A stretch of 64,000 nt of DNA from JBKBUF01 sp046290815 (GCA_046290815.1 JBKBUF010000008.1:62001-126000); one strand, 5' to 3'. Shown: positions 37,846 through 47,173, numbered from the stretch's first letter. The notes: a model not told the origin generated them from the sequence alone. Numbers and translations are program-made.

Positions 37846-38187
37846 ATGAAATGGTTATTATTTATAATAGGAATATTAATGGCAATAGCTCAGTTTGGAT
37901 GCGATCGACAGTGGCGAACCCCTGATACATTATTTGTAGATACTGTAACTATTCTTGGCAGGCCGAATGCAGAATTGCAAATGAAGGATCCTGCAAATTG
38001 GGTCGGTACACGAGGAAGAAGAGCAACACAGGGTGCGACTGAAGCTACAGAAGTGCCACAAACAGAGGAAAGTTTATCCCCTGAAGGCATACCTGATGGA
38101 GCAGTAATGCAAGATCAGGCGATGGAAGAGACAGATGCTACGGCACAGGATGAACAATATAAAGAATCGGAAGAAATGGCAAACTGA
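37846..38187 (+). CDS. Small acidic lipoprotein, function unknown
   Basis: 113 residues. Hydrophobic leader MKWLLFIIGILMAIAQFGC suggests a lipoprotein signal (Cys19), although F-G-C is a weaker lipobox than usual. The mature part is acidic toward the C-terminus (many Glu, Asp, Gln, Ala, with MEETDATAQDEQYKESEE) and lacks a fold signature. Likely cotranscribed with the preceding lipoprotein. Its stop codon begins a strong hairpin. Confidence 0.6.
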   Translation: MKWLLFIIGILMAIAQFGCDRQWRTPDTLFVDTVTILGRPNAELQMKDPANWVGTRGRRATQGATEATEVPQTEESLSPEGIPDGAVMQDQAMEETDATAQDEQYKESEEMAN

Positions 38188-38217
38188 TTTATCTGAAGGA
38201 AATCCTTCAGATAAATC
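38186..38217 (+). terminator. 14-bp perfect hairpin after the lipoprotein gene
   Basis: GATTTATCTGAAGG and CCTTCAGATAAATC pair without mismatch around AAAT. The first base of the stem is inside the TGA stop codon. No T-run follows (TAATATTG), so it may stabilise the mRNA end or reduce read-through into the next gene rather than fully terminate. Confidence 0.55.
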
Positions 38218-38222
38218 TAATA

Positions 38223-38621
38223 TTGAATAATATGAAGATAACATTATTACTATTGGCAATATTTATCTTTTTTACACAAAACCACGTAGCAGCACAAAGC
38301 AACAATACTTTGGTTAAAAACGATGAATACATAATCAAACCCGTACCTCCTGGTGGTGAGAATGCATTCAGAAACTATATTTATGAAAATCTTACATACC
38401 CTGAAGAGGCTAAAAAGCATAATATAAAAGGTAGGGTGTATCTGCAATTCACGGTAACACAAGAAGGAGAAATAAAGGATATCTATGTGATAAAAGGTTT
38501 AGGATATGGTTGCGATGGTGAAGCTGTGCGATTACTTAAAGGATCCGGTCTTTGGGCACCTGCAAGAATTGCAGGCAACAAGAAGGATATGAAAATGCTT
38601 TACACGATAGAATTTCATTAG
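38223..38621 (+). CDS. TonB C-terminal domain protein
   Basis: 132 residues (ATG at 38223, or 38232 for MKITLLLL). A signal peptide (to AAA near residue 25) is followed by one TonB_C domain: YPEEAKKHNIKGRVYLQFTVTQEGEIKDIYVIKG ... EAVRLLKGSGLWAPA. There is no proline-rich linker and no N-terminal anchor beyond the signal peptide, so it is not a standard energy transducer; such free TonB_C proteins are common in Bacteroidota and are of unknown role. A 9-bp inverted repeat follows the stop. Confidence 0.8.
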   Translation: MNNMKITLLLLAIFIFFTQNHVAAQSNNTLVKNDEYIIKPVPPGGENAFRNYIYENLTYPEEAKKHNIKGRVYLQFTVTQEGEIKDIYVIKGLGYGCDGEAVRLLKGSGLWAPARIAGNKKDMKMLYTIEFH

Positions 38622-38645
38622 TTTCCTTTAAATCAAAAAGGAAAC
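38621..38645 (+). terminator. Hairpin after the TonB_C gene
   Basis: GTTTCCTTT and AAAGGAAAC form a perfect 9-bp stem starting at the last base of the TAG stop; the downstream sequence CGTTCAC lacks a T-run. Weak terminator candidate. Confidence 0.4.
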
Positions 38646-38886
38646 CGTTCACTAAATACATGTAGTTATATTACATTGCCGGCAAAATTGATTCTTATTT
38701 TTTCCGGTGAATTTTATAATTTTAACCTTCCAAAACGTTTTTCTGTCCTCATGGCAGATAATCATTTTGCGAGATTTGCATAGGCAATGATTTTATTTTT
38801 TGAGTACCTTCTAAGGAAGATTTTTACATTCCATGCAAAGGGCATTATGTGTCAATGCCAATTCTGAGAACTATATTAAAAAAACG

Positions 38887-41223
38887 ATGAAAAAGATTAT
38901 TCTGGTTTGTCTTTTATTTCTATCAACTACTCTTTCAGCCCAAAATAAATTTAAAGTTGAAGGTAATGTAAAGGATGAGTCGACAAACGAACCTTTAATC
39001 GGTGTTGTAATTAAGGTAAGAGAAAACAATGCCATTGGGACAGTTACGGATTTATCAGGTAACTATACCTTACAGTTAAGCGAAGGTAATTATACCCTGA
39101 TCTATCAATATATAGGATATTTAATTAAAGAACGACCAATACAGTTAACCAAAGATCTTAATCTTAATGTATTTCTTTCACCTGACACAAAAGTTGAAAA
39201 AGAAATTATAGTTACCGGGGAGAGGCCTGATAAAAACATTCAGGATACCAGGATAAGTACACAGGAAGTTAACATTGCACAGATAAAAAAACTACCTGCA
39301 TTATTCGGTGAAGTAGATGTTATTAAAAACATACAGATGCTTCCTGGTATTCAGGTGGCAGGAGAAGGAAACACCGGATTATTCGTCAGAGGAGGAGGAC
39401 CTGACCAAAATCTTATTCTAATTGATGAAGCCCCTGTTTATAACGCTTCACATTTACTTGGAATGTTTTCAATTTTTAATTCTGACGTACTCAAAAGTGC
39501 AGAGATCTATAAAGGAGGAATACCGGCACAACATGGAGGAAGATTGTCTTCATTGCTTGACATAAGAACAAGAGACGGAAACAACAAAACATATAGTGCA
39601 TCAGGTGGAATTGGATTAATTTCGAGTCGACTAACACTGGAAGGGCCAATCAAGAGAGATAAAAGTTCTTTTATACTTAGCGGCAGAAGAACCTATGGAG
39701 ATTTGTTTTTAATGTTGTCCCCGGATGAAGGGGTAAATAGCTCCAGGTTGTATTTCTATGACTTAAATGCTAAACTTACCTTTAACATCAATCCAAAAAA
39801 CAAGGTATACTTCAGCGGATATTATGGAAGAGATGCTTTTAAATTTTCCGATTTCTTTCAGAATAACTGGGGGAATACTGCCGCTACCTTGAGATGGACT
39901 CATATATTCAATGACAAACTGGTAGGACATACAAGTCTGATACATTCTGCATTTGATTACGAATTAAGAATTACTCAGAGTGTACAGGCATTTAAATTTA
40001 CCAATGGAGTAAAAGAATATTCAATAAAGCAGGATTTCAATTATTTTCTTGACGATAATAATGAACTTGCATTTGGAGTGAGTGCAGGTTACAGAACTTA
40101 TTTTCCCGGAAAATTCTCCCCTACTACACAAAATTCCATATTTAAAGATGTAACGCTATCTCAATTTCACAATCTTGAAGAAGCAGTATATCTGAGCAAT
40201 AAACAGAAGTTTGGCCCGAGAATTACAGTTGAATATGGATTAAGATATTCCTTATTCCAAAATACAGGAGGAAGTTTGTACAAATACAACGGGCAGCCCG
40301 AGAATAATAACATATATGATACTATAAATTACGGAAGATTTGAAACAATAAAAAATTTCGATGGATTTGAACCCAGACTTTCCGGAAGATATCTTCTTGA
40401 TGAAAACAGCTCATTAAAGCTATCATATAACAGGATGATCCAATACATCCATCTGATGAACAACAGTACATCTCCTGTACCATATAGTGTATGGCTACCA
40501 AGCACCCCCTACTTAAGACCTGAAAAGGCAGATCAGGTTGCCGGAGGGTATTTCAGAAATTTCCTTAACAATAAAATAGAAACATCAGTCGAGGCTTATT
40601 ACAAAAAAATGTATGATGTAATAGATTTCAAAGACAATGCACAGCTGATTCTTAATCCGCATATGGAAACAGAAGTAAGAGCCGGTAATTCCTGGTCTTA
40701 CGGATTGGAATTATTTATTAAGAAAAACACAGGTCCACTTACAGGATGGATAAGCTACACCTGGTCTAAAACAGAAAGAAACATACCAGGAGTAAATGAT
40801 GGAAAGACTTACTTTGCAAGTTATGACCGAAGGCATAATGCAAATTTTGTTGGTTCATATGACATCAATTCACGATGGAATATTTCAGCAAACTGGGTGT
40901 ATGGAACAGGCAGACCAATAAATCTTCCGGTAGCAAAATATAACATGTTCGACAATAAGGTACCTGCCTTATACCCTGAGAGAAATTACTACAGAATGCC
41001 CGCCTACCACAGACTTGACCTGGCAGTAACTTTAAACAGCAAAAAGAAGGAAGGCAGAAAGTGGGAATCCAGTTGGAATTTTTCTATTTACAATCTTTAT
41101 GCAAGAAAAAATCCTTTTACTATGATGATTCGGGACAAAGCAGACAGCCCGGGCGAGAAAGAAGTAATCATGATCTATTTTCCGGCACCGATTCCTTCAA
41201 TCACATATAACTTTAAATTTTAA
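38887..41223 (+). CDS. TonB-dependent receptor with carboxypeptidase-regulatory domain
   Basis: 778 residues from ATG 38887 (MKKIILVCLLFLSTTLSAQ, signal peptide), chosen over 38833 because the latter puts 18 hydrophilic residues before the signal. Domains: CarboxypepD_reg-like (about 20-105: EGNVKDESTNEPLIGVVIKV), plug (about 115-220, with FVRGGGPDQNLILIDEAPVYNASH), then the barrel ending with NFKF, a C-terminal aromatic typical for Bam recognition. The receptor imports a ligand across the outer membrane. The downstream DUF4249 gene, 2 bp away, is a frequent partner. Ligand unknown; no Fur-like palindrome was noticed upstream. Confidence 0.9.
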   Translation: MKKIILVCLLFLSTTLSAQNKFKVEGNVKDESTNEPLIGVVIKVRENNAIGTVTDLSGNYTLQLSEGNYTLIYQYIGYLIKERPIQLTKDLNLNVFLSPDTKVEKEIIVTGERPDKNIQDTRISTQEVNIAQIKKLPALFGEVDVIKNIQMLPGIQVAGEGNTGLFVRGGGPDQNLILIDEAPVYNASHLLGMFSIFNSDVLKSAEIYKGGIPAQHGGRLSSLLDIRTRDGNNKTYSASGGIGLISSRLTLEGPIKRDKSSFILSGRRTYGDLFLMLSPDEGVNSSRLYFYDLNAKLTFNINPKNKVYFSGYYGRDAFKFSDFFQNNWGNTAATLRWTHIFNDKLVGHTSLIHSAFDYELRITQSVQAFKFTNGVKEYSIKQDFNYFLDDNNELAFGVSAGYRTYFPGKFSPTTQNSIFKDVTLSQFHNLEEAVYLSNKQKFGPRITVEYGLRYSLFQNTGGSLYKYNGQPENNNIYDTINYGRFETIKNFDGFEPRLSGRYLLDENSSLKLSYNRMIQYIHLMNNSTSPVPYSVWLPSTPYLRPEKADQVAGGYFRNFLNNKIETSVEAYYKKMYDVIDFKDNAQLILNPHMETEVRAGNSWSYGLELFIKKNTGPLTGWISYTWSKTERNIPGVNDGKTYFASYDRRHNANFVGSYDINSRWNISANWVYGTGRPINLPVAKYNMFDNKVPALYPERNYYRMPAYHRLDLAVTLNSKKKEGRKWESSWNFSIYNLYARKNPFTMMIRDKADSPGEKEVIMIYFPAPIPSITYNFKF

Positions 41224-41225
41224 CC

Positions 41226-42023
41226 ATGATGAAAAAGTGTATTTTATTTACTTTGACAATCATTTTAACAACAGCCTGTACAAAGGTTGTTGATGTAAAG
41301 CTGAAAGAAGCTGAGTCAAGAATAGTAATTGAAGGTTTGGTTACAGATACTTTGCCTGCTACCGTAAGATTAACCAGAACGGTTAACTTTTACCATACAG
41401 GACCATTTCCCGCTATAAGCGGAGCAATAGTGACCATTACAGACAATACAGGAATCAAAGATTCACTCATTGAGGACACAAATAATCCTGGATTTTATAA
41501 GGGAACCTTGATCGGAGTAACGGGTCGTAATTATTTTATGAGGGTCGTGGCAGAAGGAAAAGAATATATATCATCCTGTCAACTTCCCACACCACCGATA
41601 GTGGACAGTTTGAGATATGTTTATAAACCTGCGAATACTTTTCAACAGGCGGGTTATTTTCCGGTGTTTTATGGTAAAGATCCGCAGGATGAAAACAACT
41701 TTTATGTAATCAATGTATATAGAAATGATACTTTGGTTATAGAGCCGGGAGAAATATGGGCGACAGATGACGTTGGTGTAAAAGAAGCGGTTAATGGTTT
41801 GGAAATAGGGATTTTATTTAAATCTCAAGATGTTGCCAGAGTAGAGATGTTTACAATCACCCAGGAAGTTTATAAATATTATCTGGGCTTAGCTATGCAG
41901 CTTCAAAATGATGGAGGCTTTTTCTCAACACCTCCCGCAAATGCTCCAGGAAATATTTCTAATGGTGCATTGGGGGTTTTCCAGGCCTCCGGCATGAAAT
42001 CCGCCACTGTAAAAATGCCATAA
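41226..42023 (+). CDS. DUF4249 lipoprotein
   Basis: 265 residues. Lipoprotein signal MMKKCILFTLTIILTTAC with lipobox TTA-C. The body shows the DUF4249 pattern: SRIVIEGLVTDTLPATVRLTRT, SGAIVTITDNTG, and GVTGRNYFMRVVAEGKEY (immunoglobulin-like strands). DUF4249 proteins are encoded with TonB-dependent receptors and may act as surface or periplasmic accessory proteins; their function is not settled. The start may be the second ATG (41229). It follows the receptor by 2 bp, so one transcript is near certain. Confidence 0.85.
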   Translation: MMKKCILFTLTIILTTACTKVVDVKLKEAESRIVIEGLVTDTLPATVRLTRTVNFYHTGPFPAISGAIVTITDNTGIKDSLIEDTNNPGFYKGTLIGVTGRNYFMRVVAEGKEYISSCQLPTPPIVDSLRYVYKPANTFQQAGYFPVFYGKDPQDENNFYVINVYRNDTLVIEPGEIWATDDVGVKEAVNGLEIGILFKSQDVARVEMFTITQEVYKYYLGLAMQLQNDGGFFSTPPANAPGNISNGALGVFQASGMKSATVKMP

Positions 42024-42078
42024 CTTTAGGTAGTATATTGGCGTTTTAATAGTAAATTATCCGGATTTAATTTTACAG

Positions 42079-42798
42079 ATGCGTATATCCGTCCTGAAAC
42101 ATATTCTTCTGTTGTTTTATTTTTTCATATTCCTTTCTTCGACTTCTGTTTTTTCTCAGAAGGAAGATCGAATAGTAAAAGAGTATAAAAAGGAAGATTT
42201 TGAAGGTAAGCTTGATAGTCTCAATGAGTTATATGGGAAAAACAAGGAACTGCCCAAAGGCTATGAGCTGCAGGCGTTGATAGCATTATCACACTACCCT
42301 CAATTGAAAGATATTCCGATTAAATTTATTGTCCATCCCGCTTATATCCCATTAACTTCCAAACCTGCATTACTATCCATTTTCCGAAAAAAAGATAAAT
42401 GGTACTATATTATTACAATAAGTAGTAGCAGTTCACCCAATATGGATAATATTTTACTAAAAAACCTATCCTTTAATGCACAAGTAGGAGTATTAGGTCA
42501 TGAATTGGCTCATACAGTCTTTTATCTTGATAAAGACTGGTCAGACATTCTGAGCCTTGGTATCAATTATCTGATTCCATATTTCAGAGGTCAATTTGAA
42601 AAAGACACAGACAGACGTGCAGTTAGATATGGACTCGGCTGGCAATTGTATGATTACTCTTCGTATGTAAGAGCCTTACCCGACATGAAACCTCATACGG
42701 AATGGGTGGATCAGTACTATTTGAGTCCGGAAAGAATTATAGCTTACATGAAGAAAGTACCAGGTTATTATATTCCTGAAGATTTTCTTTCCAGGTAA
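42079..42798 (+). CDS. Exported HExxH protein, possible metalloprotease
   Basis: 239 residues with a signal peptide (to VFS near residue 28). GHELAHTVFYL near residue 136 is an HExxH zinc motif and EKDTDRRAVRYG about 40 residues later could provide a third ligand, as in gluzincin-like families. No membrane spans besides the signal. I do not recognise the family, and activity is inferred only from the motif. Its 3' end overlaps the convergent ruvX gene by 31 bases, so it is either on a separate transcript or tightly packed. Confidence 0.62.
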   Translation: MRISVLKHILLLFYFFIFLSSTSVFSQKEDRIVKEYKKEDFEGKLDSLNELYGKNKELPKGYELQALIALSHYPQLKDIPIKFIVHPAYIPLTSKPALLSIFRKKDKWYYIITISSSSSPNMDNILLKNLSFNAQVGVLGHELAHTVFYLDKDWSDILSLGINYLIPYFRGQFEKDTDRRAVRYGLGWQLYDYSSYVRALPDMKPHTEWVDQYYLSPERIIAYMKKVPGYYIPEDFLSR

Positions 42799-43190
42799 GA
42801 CTGAAGAATAATCGTTGCACTGATTTTATCGACATTTCCTTTTACCCGTCTATCCTTCTTTTTCATTCCGCCGGAAATCATTGCATCCAGTGCCATGGAA
42901 GAAGTAAACCTTTCATCAATTGTGTGGATGGGTATAGCAGGAAAAATTTCTTGCAATTTCCCAATAAATGCTTTTACAAACGGAGCATTTGAGGAATCTT
43001 TATTGTCCAATGTTTTAGGCATACCAACCACAAAGGCTTCAACAGGTTCCTTCTCCAGATATTTTTTAAGGAAGTCAAGTACCTTTTCAGATGGAACAGT
43101 TTCCAGCGCAGTGGCAATTATTTGCAAGGGATCAGTTACAGCCAGTCCAACGCGCTTAGGCCCATAATCTATGGCGAGAATCCTGCTCAT
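42768..43190 (-). CDS. ruvX: Putative pre-16S rRNA nuclease / Holliday junction resolvase YqgF
   Basis: 140 residues of the RNase H-like YqgF family. RILAIDYGPKRVGLAVTDP at the N-terminus gives the first catalytic Asp; VVGMPKTLDN and TIDERFTSSMAL give further motif positions. Catalytic role in 16S rRNA maturation is known in E. coli; the resolvase role is disputed. Its ATG overlaps the stop of the upstream flavoprotein gene (ATGA), so it is translationally coupled to it. Confidence 0.94.
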   Translation of the reverse strand: MSRILAIDYGPKRVGLAVTDPLQIIATALETVPSEKVLDFLKKYLEKEPVEAFVVGMPKTLDNKDSSNAPFVKAFIGKLQEIFPAIPIHTIDERFTSSMALDAMISGGMKKKDRRVKGNVDKISATIILQSYLERKSSGI

Positions 43191-44515
43191 TTATTTTTGA
43201 TCTGTTCAATTAATGTTTTACTATCTCTGATAATTTCATGGGTATGCGTGTAATTAAACAATGCATTTCTTCCACAGAGATAAAAATTTTCAAACTCTGA
43301 AAGGTATTTAATAAGTTTTTGTGATTTTTCTTCAAAATCGATTTCCAAAACAGGATATGCATCATTTACTGAGTAAGCGAAAGAAGAAATCACCTGTTCT
43401 TCCTTAATAAGTGATTTTTTAATCAGCACTTTTAGAATGGCTCTGGTAAACTGTTCATCTTCCAGCTTCCACCACAAATCATCTTTTTTACAAGGAACTT
43501 CAACAACGATACAAGTTTTATCTGCAGGAGCTAAAAAGCTGCTTCGGTTTTTCGGTTCATATATTCGTGTAAAAGGAACATCAGCATCAGGAAAATAAAC
43601 AGATGCATTTTCAGAAAATTTATCTTTATGCAGCATAATCACTGCGAGCCTGAGTTGCCGGTATTGAAGGTCGGAGACAATATCTTTTACTTCTTTTGGT
43701 GCAGAAGGCATCAAAAGTTTAACTGCGGTTCCTAGTGGCAAAGTATTAATAAATATATTTCCTTTAAAAATTCTGGAGTTATTAGCTTCTACGGCTTTAA
43801 CCACCCCTTTTTCATGAAGGATTTTAGTTATTACACATTTCCTTTTTAATCTTCCCTCGGTAAGCTTCTTCTCCATCGCTTTAAAAATCTGGCCGAATCC
43901 TTTGCGAGGGTAATGAAAAGTACCATCGAGATGTGCAGTTCTGTATTCCCTTCCTTTCATGCTTTCAATTATAAAAGTTTTCAGGTTTAGACCTTTTAGT
44001 CTTGAGCCGGAAACTTTGGAAGAGAGTTCATCTGCAGGAAGCCCCCATAATTTCTGAGAGTAGTTTATGATAAACTTTTCAGCGATGACATCGCCATATT
44101 TATTTCTTACCAAAGATTCAAAGTTGTCGTTCTTATTCCAAAATGCAGCTCGGGCAGAAAGCAGCTTTACAAACGCTCTACCAAATTCCTTCATGCCGAG
44201 CTTCTTTAGCAAGTCTAATGGTGCCAATGGAAAATCAATCCATTTTCCCTCATGGAAAATCTGACTGGGGACGTTGATTTTTAATAGGTCATCGCCAAGT
44301 AATTTCTTTATTATTCCTGTAATTTCAGGGAACTTATCATGCCAGCGATGAGCACCTGTATCAAATAAAAAATCGCCTTTTTGAATGGTACGGCAGTTGC
44401 CACCAAATTCATCTGAAGCCTCCACCAAAGAATAGGAAAGATTATTTTCTTCCGCAAAAAAAGCAGAAGAAAGACCTGCTGGTCCTCCGCCTAATATTAC
44501 CAGTTCTTTTTCCAA
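43187..44515 (-). CDS. FAD-dependent oxidoreductase, amine-oxidase/PPOX-like
   Basis: 442 residues. The N-terminus LVILGGGPAGLSSAFFAEENN is the FAD-binding Rossmann motif; DEFGGNCRTIQKGDFLFDTGAHRW is the continuation shared with protoporphyrinogen oxidase, carotenoid desaturase and UDP-galactopyranose mutase relatives. A C-terminal YLCGRNALFNYTHTHEI closes the FAD site. It is 6 bp downstream of a GT-C-like membrane protein, which favours a role in cell-surface carbohydrate chemistry (inference). No clear substrate. Confidence 0.78.
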   Translation of the reverse strand: MEKELVILGGGPAGLSSAFFAEENNLSYSLVEASDEFGGNCRTIQKGDFLFDTGAHRWHDKFPEITGIIKKLLGDDLLKINVPSQIFHEGKWIDFPLAPLDLLKKLGMKEFGRAFVKLLSARAAFWNKNDNFESLVRNKYGDVIAEKFIINYSQKLWGLPADELSSKVSGSRLKGLNLKTFIIESMKGREYRTAHLDGTFHYPRKGFGQIFKAMEKKLTEGRLKRKCVITKILHEKGVVKAVEANNSRIFKGNIFINTLPLGTAVKLLMPSAPKEVKDIVSDLQYRQLRLAVIMLHKDKFSENASVYFPDADVPFTRIYEPKNRSSFLAPADKTCIVVEVPCKKDDLWWKLEDEQFTRAILKVLIKKSLIKEEQVISSFAYSVNDAYPVLEIDFEEKSQKLIKYLSEFENFYLCGRNALFNYTHTHEIIRDSKTLIEQIKNK

Positions 44516-44521
44516 TTCAGA

Positions 44522-45922
44522 TTAATAAAGATAAACAGTGATACTACTCCAAATCCTGTTAACGTATGGATTGTGATAAAAAGTTGTTACGTTCTTAGGT
44601 TTTCCGGGAAATAAATTAGGAAAATTACCGATAACAACAATCTTTCCTGAGTTTATTTTTTCAATTTTTGACATATCTGTATATATGTCGTAATAAAATG
44701 CTTTTACCTTTTGACCTTCCAGATAGTAATTAATAAGAGGTATAGAAACTATATGTAATTCATCTCCGTTTTTTATACTTTCTAAATAAGGCTTTACCTG
44801 GGCTATGGCTGTTGGTTTTTTATGCTGCCCCACGAGATAAAGTGTAATAATGATGGTGGAAAGCATAAAAACTGCTATAACTCCTTTTGTTACGAGGCTA
44901 TTGAAGTTTACAAGGAAATAAATTACACCATAAGCGATAAGGACTAAAAAGAAAGGTACAAGAGGCAAAATATGCCTGCTGTTGTAAATAATATTTTGAA
45001 AAAAGAACACCCATAACGTATATAGAAAAATACTACCTACGGTAACATACAGTTTAGATTTCGGATAATCGAAACTTAGGATAATCATTAATCCAAAAAA
45101 ACTACAGAGAATTATACCTATAGAGTTAATTAAAGTAAAAGGAAATCTATCAATCCAATATCCACCAAGAGCATCGGCCCATATTGCCCGCACTAAACTT
45201 ACAAATCTTACCCAGGTATCTGATTCAGTAAAAATGGTGCCTCCGAAATCATAAAAATGCCCGTAAGTTTGCTTCTGTGCTGCGGCAATTAGGTCATTCC
45301 ATCCTGTAAATAAAATAAGCGGGACCATCCATATTATTATTCCCAGACATAGATAAAGGATAGGAGACAAAAATTTCTTGTTACTAAAATAGGCATACAG
45401 ACATGGTATGATCAGGAAGGGAGCATAGCTAAGACGGACACCTGCTAATAAACCGGTTAAGAACCAACCCTTGTTTACCTGCATAATCTTGTAATGGTCG
45501 GGCACTAAATAATAAAAAGCACCTAAAGCCACAGCAAGGCCCGTGAGGTCAGGCATGTACCGATTACTCATTAGCCAGATCATCGGATTAAAGAATACAA
45601 AAAGAGCAACCAGAAATCCTTCAAGCGATGCAAGAGGCACTTTCAATAACTTATTCAAAAAGTAAATAATCAGGAAAACAGCAAAGCCTCCGATAATAGA
45701 AAATGCTATAGAAAAATTTCCTGTAATGATATACAGGCCTTTAACCAAAAACACAAATACAGGATAACCTGGAAAATGCGGTTGGAAGTTAGTTATATCG
45801 TAATTCAGGATACTCAATGCAAATCGAAGGCTATCAGGATCTTCTATATAATAAATACTCGAGATCACCCTGGAAAGGATGCATAGCAGAATCAGGATAA
45901 GATTAGGAAAGTAGGTTTTCAA
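44522..45922 (-). CDS. Multi-spanning membrane protein, GT-C glycosyltransferase-like
   Basis: 466 residues, about ten or more predicted membrane segments spread through the protein. Near the N-terminus the first lumenal loop has YYIEDPDSLRFALS, an acidic pattern (EDPD) similar to the ExD motif of GT39/PMT-type lipid-linked sugar transferases, followed by HFPGYPVFVFL. This is suggestive only. It probably transfers a sugar from a polyprenyl-phosphate donor. First gene in a coupled set with the flavoprotein and ruvX. Confidence 0.65.
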   Translation of the reverse strand: MKTYFPNLILILLCILSRVISSIYYIEDPDSLRFALSILNYDITNFQPHFPGYPVFVFLVKGLYIITGNFSIAFSIIGGFAVFLIIYFLNKLLKVPLASLEGFLVALFVFFNPMIWLMSNRYMPDLTGLAVALGAFYYLVPDHYKIMQVNKGWFLTGLLAGVRLSYAPFLIIPCLYAYFSNKKFLSPILYLCLGIIIWMVPLILFTGWNDLIAAAQKQTYGHFYDFGGTIFTESDTWVRFVSLVRAIWADALGGYWIDRFPFTLINSIGIILCSFFGLMIILSFDYPKSKLYVTVGSIFLYTLWVFFFQNIIYNSRHILPLVPFFLVLIAYGVIYFLVNFNSLVTKGVIAVFMLSTIIITLYLVGQHKKPTAIAQVKPYLESIKNGDELHIVSIPLINYYLEGQKVKAFYYDIYTDMSKIEKINSGKIVVIGNFPNLFPGKPKNVTTFYHNPYVNRIWSSITVYLY

Positions 45923-45974
45923 TTTATCTGATTAATTAAGCAAAAATAGAAAAAATACTGACCTAAAAAAGCAA

Positions 45975-45993
45975 AGGCCGCTTTAGGCGGCCT
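45975..45993 (-). terminator. Terminator after the DUF4856 gene
   Basis: AGGCCGC and GCGGCCT form a 7-bp GC-rich stem with a 5-base loop, followed on the minus strand by TTGCTTTTTT. It lies 21 bases after the stop at 46015 and ends the lipoprotein-receptor-DUF4856 operon. Confidence 0.8.
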
Positions 45994-46014
45994 CTGACTG
46001 AAATCTTATACTTT

Positions 46015-47154
46015 CTAAAAACCATAAACCGATTTAATAATTTCTTTTGCCAGTGCAAGATTTTCTGCAGTTGCATCAGATGGTTTCTTTCCAAACAACT
46101 GATCAAGCTGTGCTTTTTGTGTGGCAGATAGTTTGTTAGGTGCAACTGAATGAATAAAAAAGTAATATTTCATTTCAGTCCAATGCTTGCTTAGGTCTGC
46201 ACCGCCTTTTTCAGTTTCAATGATATAATGAACAACCGTTGCCGCAATAATTTCATCCCATTTTGATTTTACCTGAATAATCGCAAAATCACGGGTGCTA
46301 TAATCGTATTTATCAAGTGAGTACCTTCCAAGTATAAAAGCATCAAATATTTCTTTTGTGTAATCTCTCGCACCGGTGGAATAATTTACATTAAGGTCCC
46401 GACTGGCAGCCGTTTTGGAGAAAAAATAATTTCTCTCTGATAAGGGATCAATTTTACCATCACCATTGGCATCAAATTCGCCCGGATTTCTTTTCTCTGT
46501 ATCAGAATAATTATTATAATTTCTCATAGCGCCAAAGTATCCAAAGGCTTCATCATATGAATGCTGCATTACCGTATAATTTTTTCCTGCAACTATTTCA
46601 CTGTTATTGTCATTAGGAACTTTAGCGAGATATTTATTAACTGCCTGATCATAAAATACGCCTCCCATTATGGACTTTGCCACAGCCTGTTTAAGATCTA
46701 CTCCGTCATGTCTTATATATGCTTTAGATCTGGTACTTTCATTTTGGCTTCTAAGAGCTATGGTATCCAGCCAGGTTCTTACACTGTCAATAAAAGCCAA
46801 TCTGAAAGTAGAATTCGGATTGTCCTGCCCTACTGATGCAGAAGTAAATCTCAGGAAAGAATCACTTAATCTTTTACCTGAACTTAAATCTGTATAAAGA
46901 TTTAAGGCTGTGTTAGTAGAATCAAATAATGCTCTTAACTCTTGTGATGAAACTGCTGTGGTTTTAGCTGACTCCATCTTTGCTTCAAGGTCAAGAAGTA
47001 AAAGTTGACGTACAATCTGGCCGGATATTTCCACACCATCAAAATTATAAGTGCCGGGCACCTGATCCGTAGGTTCAGGAGATTTTTTATCAGGCTTACA
47101 AGCTGCAAGAAGCAGACTAAGAGAAAAAATTGAAACAGTTAGTAGTCGGTTCAT
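46015..47154 (-). CDS. DUF4856 lipoprotein
   Basis: 379 residues from ATG 47154 (MNRLLTVSIFSLSLLLAAC, lipobox LAA-C at Cys19). The frame is open 54 codons further upstream, but that would overlap the receptor gene and bury the signal. The body (YNFDGVEISGQIVRQLLLLDLEAKMESAKT; KSIMGGVFYDQAVNKYLAK; HSYDEAFGYFGA; FILGRYSLDKYD) matches DUF4856, which I recall as an imelysin-like helical family often paired with iron-linked TonB receptors. It starts 19 bp after the receptor stop. The exact role in uptake is unknown. Confidence 0.78.
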   Translation of the reverse strand: MNRLLTVSIFSLSLLLAACKPDKKSPEPTDQVPGTYNFDGVEISGQIVRQLLLLDLEAKMESAKTTAVSSQELRALFDSTNTALNLYTDLSSGKRLSDSFLRFTSASVGQDNPNSTFRLAFIDSVRTWLDTIALRSQNESTRSKAYIRHDGVDLKQAVAKSIMGGVFYDQAVNKYLAKVPNDNNSEIVAGKNYTVMQHSYDEAFGYFGAMRNYNNYSDTEKRNPGEFDANGDGKIDPLSERNYFFSKTAASRDLNVNYSTGARDYTKEIFDAFILGRYSLDKYDYSTRDFAIIQVKSKWDEIIAATVVHYIIETEKGGADLSKHWTEMKYYFFIHSVAPNKLSATQKAQLDQLFGKKPSDATAENLALAKEIIKSVYGF

Positions 47155-47173
47155 ATATTTAAAATTTAAAAAT

